A stretch of 64,000 nucleotides of DNA from Acephala macrosclerotiorum (lineage: Eukaryota; Ascomycota; Leotiomycetes; Helotiales; Mollisiaceae): NCBI GenBank assembly GCA_014904845.1, contig MU119214.1, positions 248,001 to 312,000 of the forward strand, written 5' to 3'. The position numbers were made by a program, and so were the translations under genes. A model generated the notes under the pieces. The model was not told the DNA's origin and did no database searches. It saw nothing but the letters and a program-made list of their open reading frames with translations. Within the stretch, counting starts at the first letter, position 1; each line of letters begins with the position of its first letter. Shown in pieces: positions 25,382 to 35,648 of this stretch.

Positions 25382-26088
25382 TTAAGCGAAACAAACCTCT
25401 TCGCAAACCAGAAACTTCACCCACTGATGAGGGGGTGTTCCCGATCATTTCGACAACCCGTCCATCCATGTTCGCACACCCTACCTTTCAACAGCACACC
25501 ATTTTCTGTTTCGCAGAGTCAAACTATCGAATTATTGCAGCTGTTATGCAGAAGCGGATTCTTGATGTGTTGTCACGTTTGTCGGGAGAGGATTTTCGGA
25601 CTCGAGGTGGGGGAATCCGGACCCCGGAGGAACACTTACCCAGCTACCAGCTGAGATGAAAATAGAGTCAATAGAACATCCACCTAGCCAAAGCCCCGCG
25701 ACTCCGCCTTCATAATCAATCCCTCTCTCGTGAGCTCAAGTGAGGGTTGAAAGAGGTTAAGATTATCAGACGGGTGCATAAAGTTGTGCAATTGTTCCAG
25801 ATTGCGTTGCGAGCGTCGTGGATTCAGTTATGAAAGCGACCCTTATTGGTAGACGAGACGACTCCTTGCGAGGCGAGCGCTGCTGCGTGAATCTTGACAG
25901 CCTTCGATGCGAAGGCTTGGAAGGAAAGCTTGTAGGTCTCATAATATAGGATCCGGGCAAGCCAATCTCCGGACTGAGAATGTTGTAAGATCTTACTGCG
26001 GTTCAAGATATCATTCTTCTCTCCATGAGCAAACACAAACGCATGTCCGACTGGTAGAATGGCCCTCACTTAATGAAGCTATTTCGAC

Positions 26089-27959
26089 ATGGGAAATCAT
26101 TCGTCTTCGCAAGTAGCGACTACCACCGTCGTTGTCTCTCGAACCCTCACTCCAGCGGCTGTGACTTCACGAATATCGTCGTCTATACCAGCAGTACCAG
26201 TTATATCATCAGTGGTTTCTACTATTACCGTCGTCTCAACTCCACAATCCTCGTTATTGGCAACATCAATACCGCCATCACCAAACGCCTCACCAGCGGT
26301 CACCGTTTTTATCACACTCACTCCTGCTGCTAGCACGGTAACAGAACCTCCAACGACAGTTACTGAATCTTCAAAATCTTCGACATCAACTTCTTCTGTA
26401 CAGGCAGCACCGGCTGCTGCTCTCAACGGATTATCAGCCGGTCGATTAGAGAACGGGACGGCGGCAGAATCTTCATCACTCGTCTTGACAATGGCTTCGG
26501 CTACAGCATTGGGAGCATCTGCCCCAACTGCCTCAGTATCTGAAAAGGCTGTTGGTCCATTTGCTCCCCAGGATGCGATACTGGGTGGTATTCCTACGAA
26601 GGACCTCGATCTACCTGTTACGGTTGTGTTCCTCGTACTCTTCCTAATTGGCGCCGCGACCCATTTCACGATTCACGAGTTAAACGGCAAACGAGGCCAC
26701 AAGTTCCATCTTTCGGATGCAGTCTTTGATTTTTGCATGGTCAGAACGGTTACAACCGTCATGCGAATCGTTTGGGTATTTCGACCAAACAATAATAGCG
26801 TCGTACTCGCTGCTTTAATTTTTGAAAATGCTGGGTAAGTACTCTAGAATATATTGCAAGATTCTAGACTGACTTTCACAGCGTTGTGGTTCTCTTTGCA
26901 GTCAATGTTGTCTTCACTCAACGCATGATCCGGGCCCTCAACCCCATGCTTGGCTGGAACCCGATCTTCAGCAAATTCATTATGGCAATCTTAATTTCCG
27001 TCCCCATGATCATCGTCTGGAATATCATCAACCTGACGGTCTCATCTTTCACTCTCAACGCGAATTCCATTCGCGTTACCAAAGACCTCCTCCTATTCGG
27101 CTCCTGCTGGACACTCTTTCTTTCCGTCTTCCCAATTCTCTTCATCGGATTCCTTGCACCTTCTAATCCCCACGGCAAATCAATCGAAAATTTCGGTCTT
27201 GGCTCCTTCCGCGCAAAAGTAATGATCATCATCTCTGCATCCGCCCTCCTCTTCGTTGGAGCTGTCGTTCGCCTCATAGTAGCCGCTCAACCCCACCCCG
27301 CAGACGCCCCCGCCCCAATCGACAGCAAACTAGTCTTCTATCTGACTGGCTTCACTCTCGAAATTATCGTCGTCTACCTCTACGCCATCTCCCGCATCGA
27401 TCTCCGATTCTGGGTTCCAAACGGTTCAAGCCAACCTGGCGATTACTCAGGGGCGAAATCTGGATACAGATTACCGGAAGATGATCAGGAAGCTTTGTTC
27501 CAAGAAGTTGATTTCAAGATGCGTTTTTCGTCGGGCTCGGATCTACCTCGTGACGTTAAGCCACAGGGGATGTGGGACAGTGATGATGGGACGCCACAGA
27601 GTGCGAGGTGGCGACCAATGTCTAGCGACCGGCGATGGCAATATTCTGCTGTCGATAGGACGAATGTTACGAGAGAGCATGTCCGACAAGCAATTTGGGA
27701 TCTGAAGCTCAATAGTGAGTTGGTGGGACAGCCAGTCGATGTTGGTAATGGAGAGGAGTTGTTGGTTTATGCGTTCAAATGTCGGAGGGGAAGCTACAGC
27801 GACACTGCGGAGAGGACGAGTAGTGAGACTTCCACGCTGAGGGGCGGCGATGGAATGCCTAAGATGCCCAGGAAAGTTCTTCCTCCGAGGAACGAGAGCT
27901 GGGCTGCGCAGGATAGGGGCGTGAGGCAGCCGACGATGGACAATGTTACTCTGATATGA
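26089..27959 (+). CDS. Multi-pass membrane protein with Ser/Thr-rich ectodomain (DUF3112/GPCR-like)
   Basis: Two exons, 26089-26834 and 26882-27959, with a 47-nt GTAAGT intron, give 607 residues. Residues ~1-165 are a Ser/Thr/Ala/Val-rich region, probably extracellular and O-glycosylated. Then GGIPTKDLDLPVTVVFLVLF opens a block of about seven hydrophobic segments up to residue ~435 (for example the runs near FLVLFLIGAATHF, LFAVNVVF, FIMAILISVPMIIVW, LFLSVFPILFIGFLAP, ALLFVGAVVRLIVAA and LEIIVVYLYAISR). HELNGKRGHKF and MVRTVTTVMRIVW are landmarks I associate with a fungal DUF3112-type family often labelled GPCR-like. The last ~170 residues form a hydrophilic cytoplasmic tail. Ligand and function are unknown. 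ATG 26089 is the first in-frame start; there is no clear signal peptide. Confidence 0.75.
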
Positions 27960-29805
27960 CGAAAGTACGAGAGGAGGAAAGTTTTAATATTTAGATGCAA
28001 CTTCGAAATGGTGGGTTCGGCTGGACCGGCTGTAGCGCAAGCACGGAGTTATTGGAAAGTCTGGACTGATGTTCATAGACGACAGTAGGCGGTCTGAAAT
28101 TTTTGTACAAACATCTTAGATCTTTCCTTTGTTTTACGACATTACGGCCCCAGGCATTTTAGCGGTTATTTTATAGTATCAATCACAGATATTCAACATA
28201 TCAACTTTTCGCGGCAGTACTTGTGTTCATGGAAGGTCGCCGACATGGAAACTTGTACTTTGGGCCATTCTATATCACTTCTTCCAAGTTACTTCTGAAA
28301 ATGGACCATTGGGAAGCTAAATCTCCATAGAGACGAGTCGGTTGAGCGGTCAAGACAGCTCCTAATTCTCGTGGCAGTCCCATCAATTCCCGGAGAACAC
28401 CTTCCAGCGACTTCGATCTGTAGCTCGATCGATCCAGATCTCACCCACCAACTTTTCAGGCAAAGCAAAGTCTGCAGCACTGGTTCCTCTCATCCTCACG
28501 GATTCGAGATCGCCCGGTAGCAGCTCTCACACCGTACTGGATCCTCACATCCGATCCGAACTCCAGTCTCGTCGTCTCCAACTCGAATGATGCAAAAAGC
28601 TTGGCCCTTTACCAAACCATCTGTCACGCCTAACATTGAACACTCTAGAACGAGTCAATTCTTTCTAGCACCTCATACGATGCGAGTTCCCGGCTTCAAG
28701 ACGCCGTCGTCGCGTCTGTTTGTAGCTTGCCTCAGTTCGAGGTGAGATCAGATGAAATTGCGAAAGAAGCGTTTCATCGTTTCACCCCTTTCCGGTTCGC
28801 GAAAGTCATGCGATGCGAGGAATGTTTATCTGTTGAGTTTCCTCTGGCATTTTTCGCCACGATCAAGACATGGGAGACTGTGAGGCAACCATTTGGGCAA
28901 CCTTCTCGTGGATGACATGCATGTGTGTATGTTTGAGAAGTGAATGCCGGTGGCGAATGCAACACGCGAGTCGCCACCCCAACCCCCCTTTTCTCAAAGT
29001 TTCGAGGTGGATATCGTGTGAGAAAGCTGTTCGAAGTTGAAGATATCTTTGCGGCAAACGGAGGATACCAAAGTGCCGGGTAGGAGGATGTAGAGGTGCG
29101 CCATGTTCGGACAATTTGGATAGATGGAAAGAGATCGGTACGGGTGATTGATGATACGGAGTGCAATATTGTAGCTAGCTAAATATTTGGGATTAGAAAG
29201 GATTCTTGCCTATTTGGTCCTGGCCGTCTCAATATCCTCATTTCTCGCAAAGTGAAGTTAGACACGTCTAGAGTCTTCCTCTACATGTGCAGAATCTAAG
29301 CTTTTTGCAGCCTCGGCTCCAAAGGCTCCACAAATGGTGCCGTGCTCTTCATGTGCTCCAATAGATTGCCCACAATACTTTAGAGACGATTAGCAATACG
29401 AACAAGCTCACCGCACCCATCATCTCACCATCGACTGCTAGACCATTTGAGCTTCGAGCTGCAAGCTTCAAAATCGCCACGCCCATCAGCCATCCGCAGA
29501 GATTCCAGGAGGCACCTTGAGAGCTTTGAATAGTGTGCTGCAATTCATCAACCGCGTTCCTGCGGCTCACGATGAGAGTCTAGTCCTCCCGCTTCAGCCC
29601 GCCACTAAGTCAAGACCCGAGACGGACATTTGGCCTGCAGACTGCGGAACGCAGCCACCGCAGGACGGGAAGTGCAAAAACAACGCCGCGTCTTTGGCAG
29701 ACCGCTGACGTATGCATGCCGTCGGAAAGAGTCCGGTCCACGAATCTCGCTGACGGGCAAGCAGCACACGGCACAGACGGCTGACTATCAGCCGCATTCG
29801 AACAA
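27960..29805. other. Intergenic, no gene seen
   Basis: This is the 3' flank of the membrane protein gene followed by ~1.5 kb without a recognisable gene. Open frames on both strands (28774-29166 minus, 29630-30007 plus) have no family resemblance; the latter runs into the TIR of the next element. Confidence 0.5.
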
Positions 29806-30941
29806 TTACCAGGGCCCGTACCTACACTCCCCTCACTACGAACTTTTGCAAATCTGTTACAGAAAACCCTTCACATCCACGTGCTACGCACGTGACCTCT
29901 GTCTATATATAGTCGAGCTCTCCATCCATAGATCTCAATCTTCATCTATATTACACACACCCACTCACTTTCGTGATAAAATCCATCGACCGCAAAATCA
30001 ACTTTAAAACATTAAATATTTGCAACGCTATATTCGATTACGCTTAAATTTGAAATATAATATATTTAAATATTAAATATGTAATAAAATTAGTCAAATT
30101 TTTTAAATTCATTTTTAAATCGTTATTTTAAAAACAAGTTTTTAAATTTTATACGATAATTTTGCCGATTTTTTTCGCCGCCACGTGATTAAAAATATAA
30201 ATTTGAAGAAATTTTATAAAATATATTACAAAAGAGACTAAGGTACTATAAAAACAGTAAATTTAATATATTTAAATAATTATAAGATTTACTTTTAATT
30301 ATAAAGTTTAAATACTGTAAAAAATAAAAAAAGACTATACTATAATAACTATAAATAAGAGAATAGAGTAGTGCTAAGTCTATAATAAGCTTGAATCTTG
30401 AGATCTTATATCCTAGGATTCAAAAATAAGAAGTAGAAAATGGATACTATTCTGAGACTCTAGAAACTCGGTCTAAAATACATGGTTGGTCCGTGCAAGC
30501 ACGTGATTTCACGGGACCTCATTTTCCAGCTGCTACAATACTAATAATAATTGGCCGTCCGCCTTAAGGACTAATGTCAACTTTTTTAAGTCACGTGTTA
30601 TTCACGTGGCACGAGTCATGTCAACTATGGGCGAAAAGCACCAAATTTAACCGAGGTGCCCAAATGCAGCGATTTGATTGGTCTGATAAGAATTCAGCGA
30701 TCCCGTGACTTCGGAATAATATGTAGCCGCTCCGGTAAAGAACACCAAAACCTCGCGATTGCAGCTGCGCCCACAACTTTCATTTATTAATTAATCCAAA
30801 CTGTATAAGACTTGTAAATAAGTTGAAACTCAATTAAATATTCTCAGATTTCAAGTTTCAAGCGATTTTATTAATCCGTTATTGCGCAAATCAATAGAAT
30901 ATAGTCGCACTCAGCAAAAATCGCGACCTCAAAACTCTTTT

Positions 30942-31597
30942 AAGTGCGTTTCTGCCTTAGGCATTAAAGCACTGACTTACTTAAGTGCTGGATATCTCTA
31001 TGGCTGCGCAGCTTTCAAGGGGGGTCCCAGGGGGTCTCCCCCTGGAATTATATACTAAAGAAAGTGATTTAAATTGATTGAATCGATCGTAGTAACTCGA
31101 TATAAGAAACGGGGGTCCCAGGGGGTGTCCCCTGGTGTAAAACCCCAGAAGTGCGTTTCTGCCTTAGGCATTGAAATGCTGGCACACCAAAATCCTACTC
31201 TTATTAGCTCTATAGCTGCGCAGCATTTAAGGGGGGTCCTAGGGGGTCTCCCCCTAGTAAATATAATCGTAATAAGTATTTATAATCAATAGAATCAATC
31301 GTAGCAATTCAATATAAGAGACGGGGGTCCCAGGGGGTGTCCCGTTGGTGTGAGGCTCTGTCAGAAGTGCGCTTCTGCCTAAGGCACCAAGGCACTTAAA
31401 TGCTGGAATGGCTGCGCAGCTCTCGAGGGGGGTCCTAAGGGGTCTCCCCCTGGAATTATATACTAAGTAGAGTAATCCAAATTGATTGAATCGATTGTAG
31501 TAACTCAATATAAGAGACGGGGGTCTCAGGGGGTGTCCCCCTGGTAATATGAGGCTCCGCAGTGTGCTTCTGCCTTAGGCACTGAAAAGCTTATCAG
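30942..31597. repeat. Tandem array of three ~200-bp palindrome-rich units plus a partial fourth
   Basis: Units begin with AGTGCGTTTCTGCCTTAGGC or close variants at ~30943, 31150 and 31366, and a partial one at 31560. Unit spacing is about 205, 215 and 195 bp. Each full unit has, in order, TGCCTTAGGCA (a short hairpin, varied in unit 3), the perfect palindrome GCTGCGCAGC, a G-rich/C-rich hairpin with TCT loop, an AT-rich spacer containing ATTGATTGAATCGAT or similar, and a second G-rich/C-rich hairpin with TGT loop. No unit codes for protein. Confidence 0.85.
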
Positions 31598-31796
31598 CTT
31601 ATCGGCTTCACCGCCCGGCAGAATCTAGAACTCTACTTCAATAACTATTCCAACTCTAAATGCCTATAAAACGCTCAAATTAAGAGCTATTAACTTGAAA
31701 CTTGAAATAGGAATAAATTACTAAAGTCGAAGACTTTGAAGCTCTCCGCAGGAGCGCCCCCGCGAGGCCTGCGGAGCAAAATGTGCGTCGAGTGTT

Positions 31797-31858
31797 GAAA
31801 GAAAGGGCCCGTCCGCTGATTGGCTCGCTTGCGAGTCGGCGGACGGACTCTTTCTTTC
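31797..31858. repeat. Imperfect 31-bp inverted repeat
   Basis: The left arm starts GAAAGAAAGGGCCCGTCCGC and the right arm, reverse complemented, GAAAGAAAGAGTCCGTCCGC; the arms meet at GCTCGCTTGCGAG. It lies inside the 2.45-kb element, right of the tandem array. Confidence 0.75.
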
Positions 31859-32011
31859 GGCACGAGAGAAACATTTTACGTGCTTTATATATAAAGTTTT
31901 CTTGTAATAAAATATTTAAATTTCGAAATTATTAATAAAATAAAATAAAATTATATAAATAAGTAAATGATTTAATTAAAAATAAAACTCTTATAATTTT
32001 TTTTGGTCGTG

Positions 32012-32053
32012 CTTAAATCACATGACTTAAATCACATGACTTAAATCATATGA
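32012..32053. repeat. Three tandem 14-bp units
   Basis: CTTAAATCACATGA occurs twice in a row, followed by a third copy with one change (CTTAAATCATATGA). It sits in the AT-rich right flank of the TIR element interior. Confidence 0.85.
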
Positions 32054-32254
32054 TTTAATAGATTTACTTTATCAATTGTTTTTTATAATAATCATTGATT
32101 TAATTTACTCGTACAATTAAAATATGCATGCGATCGATAAATATTACCGGGTTATTAATAAAGATTAAATTTTTTAAGCTTTATAATGGCGAATTTTGGT
32201 GTGGTGGTTTTCGAAAACTCGGAGTGAGGGTAGTGTAGGTAGGGACCCCGGTAA

Positions 32255-33077
32255 CAATGGACCCCTGGAAAATTCGAAATGTTGGCTTGCGGAAATGAGG
32301 ATCCTATTTCTTCGCTATTACTCGAAACTTTGATATGGGCTATCAAGCAGCTGCGATTCACATTTGGATCTGCGTCTGCCGCTGCCGCTGCAGGAGACAT
32401 CTCACATGATGACGATCCAGAACCAGGTTGAACGCGATAGCAAAAGGTCTGAATACTGAAGCAGCGAAGCCTGGTGGTGGGTCTCGAAAGTCAACCTTGA
32501 TAGCTTGATCGAAACGATTTGGGGCCTTTTTTGAGTCCTCAAGAGGACGGCTTGGGGAAAGTCTCAAGGCGGCGTTGAAGCCTGCCAAAGAAAGCCGGTA
32601 GGAAGATGAACATGGTGCAAATTGAAGAAGTCTCAATTGCTGCAATGAGAGGCGCGCTCACAGGAAGCCCATTGGACCAATGCATTGACAAACAAGCTGA
32701 CAGCGTGTCCCAGCAGGCCTAGTTCGACAAGTATGGTGCAAAGCTGGCGTATCGTATCATAGTCTTCACACACACATGCATTAGGAAAATGCGGTGAAGC
32801 TTCTGATCTTGGGAGAGAGAGTGTGTGTGTGAATCAGTGTGGGATGGAAGTGCTGCCAAGACTATAAAATCAGGACCATAGACAAATATTCAGCATTAGT
32901 CTACAAGTTGAACTCGTGAGCCTATGAATATGTTGAGAACTATTATCCAGACATTGTACAGAAAGGAATGTCCGTATTGCAGGTTTAGTACCTTCTTCCT
33001 TAGACGTTGAAAAGTCTCTGTCCTCGCGTTCAGTATCAACTTGAGATTGGACTTCGACCAAAACTTCAGACTCCCTC
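32255..33077. other. Intergenic, no gene seen
   Basis: This is the flank between the TIR element and the 3' end of the Clr5/ankyrin gene. The open frames have no recognisable domain. A short (GT)n run lies near 32820-32830. Confidence 0.5.
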
Positions 33078-35648
33078 CTATCTCTTCAAGGTTCTGTGGG
33101 ACTTTTGACTAGATTTTAGTAACCATTCTTGGACCAACGTCGGATTTGCCACAGCACCATAGTGCATGCAGAGTGCCATACAAGCCATAATTGATGCATA
33201 CGGTTGTGGATTCGTTCTGGCAGCGAAATATTCTCGCTCTCCCAACGCTAAAACTCCTTTCCCTTCTAGAGTCCTGGCATGCACATTGGAACCTTCCGCC
33301 AGGAGGACCGCCGTAGCAGTTTTATGGCCTAGTCTCACAGCAATGTGGAGCGCTGTCTCCCCACGACAATTGCGCCGATGGACATCGGCCCCATTGTTAA
33401 TGAGGTATCGAAGCATGGCCGATAGCGTATTGTCATCGTCTCCATCACGGAGGTGGATAACAAAAGCCATAAGGGCGGTGTTGCCTGCCTCGTCATAGCT
33501 GTTGAGTTCGACTCCTCGTTCCGCCATTTGTCTTATTAGCTCAAATCGAAATTTCAATGTTGAAGTCCAAGATTCCGATGAACTTGAGACAGACTCATCC
33601 CTCTTGCGCTTCATGGGATTCTTTGTCTTTGCACCTATGTGCAGAGCATTTGTTACCTTGTGCAAGTCCAGGGAGACCTCTGCTAAGCAATGAAATCCGT
33701 TTCATCCACGGGAATCCTCGGTGCTAGGGACATCAAGGGCTGCTGCGGCCGTCTCTAGCAAACGCGCATGCTTAAGAATCAAAGAAGTACCCGCAGGGTC
33801 AAGTGGTTTAAACCTCTTGTCATATTCGACCATGCCAGGCTGAGTCGACGAAGGACTGTTCGGGAGCACTGTACGTGCGTCTCGAGAATCGCCAAAGTCC
33901 GCACGGAGATCTTTATGCCATCTCGGGAATGATGGTTCTGAGTCAACTCTCGGCCGAGTGTGGGTGGAATCCAAAACAGGTAGCCATCCAAATGCGTCTC
34001 TACTGAGCGGCAGTCTGATATTAAGGAAGTCTAGAACATAAAGCGAATGCGACAAGACATCTTTGGCTTCATAGGTTATGAGATGAGCGAATCTTCGTCC
34101 GAACGGATCGCACTCTTGGAAGTTGACATTAAATTCAATGAGCTTTTGCAAAAATGCCATCATCGCCGCCGCGCCATCTCTGGCTAGGTTCACCAGGAAA
34201 TCATGACCAAAGCAGTGGAGGAAGGTTTGTCCTGCTGCATTCTTAGCGGTGACATCAGCACCGCGCTCCATTGCATCCCAAATGACTGATAGATTTGCCC
34301 CGCGAGCAGCAAGAAAGTGTATGTCAGTATTGCCAAATGCGTCTCGGAATTCAAGACTTCCAATTCCTTTTCGAAGAAAGTAGGGTGCATCGAATTCAAG
34401 GGGAAGGCTTTTTCTCTCCTTTGTGCACCATGTCATGCTCTCAGGAAGGAGTTCCAGATCTGGCAGACACCAACAAGTGCTAGAGTCGTGAGCCCATAGA
34501 CCTGAAAAGCAGGGGCCTTGACCGCGCCTGTGAAGATCAGCTACCAAAAAGGCATTTGGTAGAGCGACCTCTGTGGGCTGCGAACGAGGCATGAACCTTT
34601 TCGTTGAGGGTATGATTGTGCTTGTTGAGGTGACAGAGCGTCTTCCAAACGGCTTACTCGTCGAAGCAGATGAAGACCCCGTTATGGAATAGCTTTGCAG
34701 CAGATCTGTGACCACCTCCAGCTGCCGAGATGGAGTCGTCGTTGGTCGATTGCTGAAGTTATTCGTACCGACTGCATCCACAAATTCGCTCTCCAAAAAT
34801 ACAGCTTCTGCTGGGGCCATCAATGGCCGATTATGTTGGGCTACCGAGGCATCTTGAGCTAGAAGTTCTGATCAGTTTCAACATGATCATCAGACAACAT
34901 TGTCATAGCTTTCGAATCAACTCACTAGTCTCATTCGTACTTGTACTGCCATCCGCCATATTCTGCATTTGGAACAGAGCAGCCGTTGGAGAAAGGGGTT
35001 GATACAGAGTCAACAAGTCCTGCACAGGCGTTGGGGTAAATTCTGTCCACGAAAACGTCTCGGCTGCCTCGATGGGATGATCGAAAGCCTCGCATGTAGT
35101 CGCACTTGGCTCGGAAGTTGTATTGAGCTCTAGGTTGATGCTTGTCGCAGAATCCTCCATGATTGCGTCGAAATGAATTATCAAGCGATCTTGTCTGAGT
35201 TGTCTCTTGAATTTTCTTTGGGCTTTGCAATTGGCCAGTTGAAGTATTCTCTCGTCCATCTCCTCTCGGGTCCTTGGTCGAAGCCATCGCGGATATTTAT
35301 CCAACAGAGAATTCAATGTTTTCGTCGTTGTTTCCTTCCTAGTTTGTGTTAGTGCAGTTGAGATGCTGCTATGGCAGAGACTCACTCCGGTACCCAGTCA
35401 ACAATTTCATCACTGAGCGCTTGGCGTATGTCCTGTGGAGGCAGATTTGTATATAGATATAGCCGGGCCAATTGCCGTTGTCGAGAATCAGTCCATTGGC
35501 TAGGTCGTCCGAACTTTTTGTTCTCTGGAGCTGGTGTTGCAATATTCACTACATTGAACCTTTCCGTACACAGGCCTTCTGGCAAATCACAGCTCACCAT
35601 CGTGATAGCAGAATGGCGGAGTAATCGGCATATATAGTAAATAGGCAA
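33078..35648 (-). pseudogene. Clr5-domain/ankyrin protein interrupted by an in-frame TGA
   Basis: Exons are 35648-35386, 35338-34926 and 34858-33078 (introns 47 and 67 nt, GTGAGT donors). The N-terminus has a Clr5-type DNA-binding-like domain: GRPSQWTDSRQRQLARLYLY, then LNSLLDKYPRWLRPRTREEM across intron 1. The middle has a Cys/Trp segment (STCWCLPDLELLPESMTWC) and ankyrin units (GNTDIHFLAARGANL, GQTFLHCFGHDF). At 33702-33704 the frame meets TGA (DSRG-stop-NGFHCLAEV). The same frame continues without any other stop through further ankyrin units (GNTALMAFVIH, GADVHRRNCRGETALHIAVRL) to 33078. The only GT-AG pair that skips the TGA in phase would make a 27-nt intron, which is implausible. Either the protein is truncated at ~609 residues or this is a recent pseudogene of an 818-codon gene. 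The start could also be ATG 35600. Confidence 0.7.

Larger units (their letters stand above)
22514..26088. other. Gene-poor stretch upstream of the PKS
   Basis: No intact gene is supported. Short frames at 23151-23345, 23459-23837 and 24388-24717 lack recognised domains and may be relics. The right part carries two adjacent TIR elements (24823-25381). A perfect 9-bp inverted repeat (ACTTGCCCC and GGGGCAAGT) lies at ~24781-24809 just left of the first element. Confidence 0.45.
29806..32254. mobile_element. 2.45-kb non-coding TIR element
   Basis: The left end begins TTACCAGGGCCCGTACCTAC and the right end, reverse complemented, TTACCGGGGTCCCTACCTAC. Similarity continues for about 41 bp with roughly six mismatches. 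CAA precedes the left end (29803-29805) and follows the right end (32255-32257), a possible 3-bp target duplication. The interior has no transposase frame. It contains an AT-rich block (~30000-30480), a mixed block, a palindrome-rich tandem array (~30942-31560), an imperfect hairpin (31797-31858) and a second AT-rich block (~31880-32170). This looks like a large non-autonomous DNA transposon, possibly AT-shifted by RIP. The terminal repeats are direct observation; the class is unknown. Confidence 0.72.

Noticed and set aside
26097..26669. Minus-strand 190-codon frame
   Set aside because: Shadow of the Ser/Thr-rich ectodomain of the membrane protein on the opposite strand.
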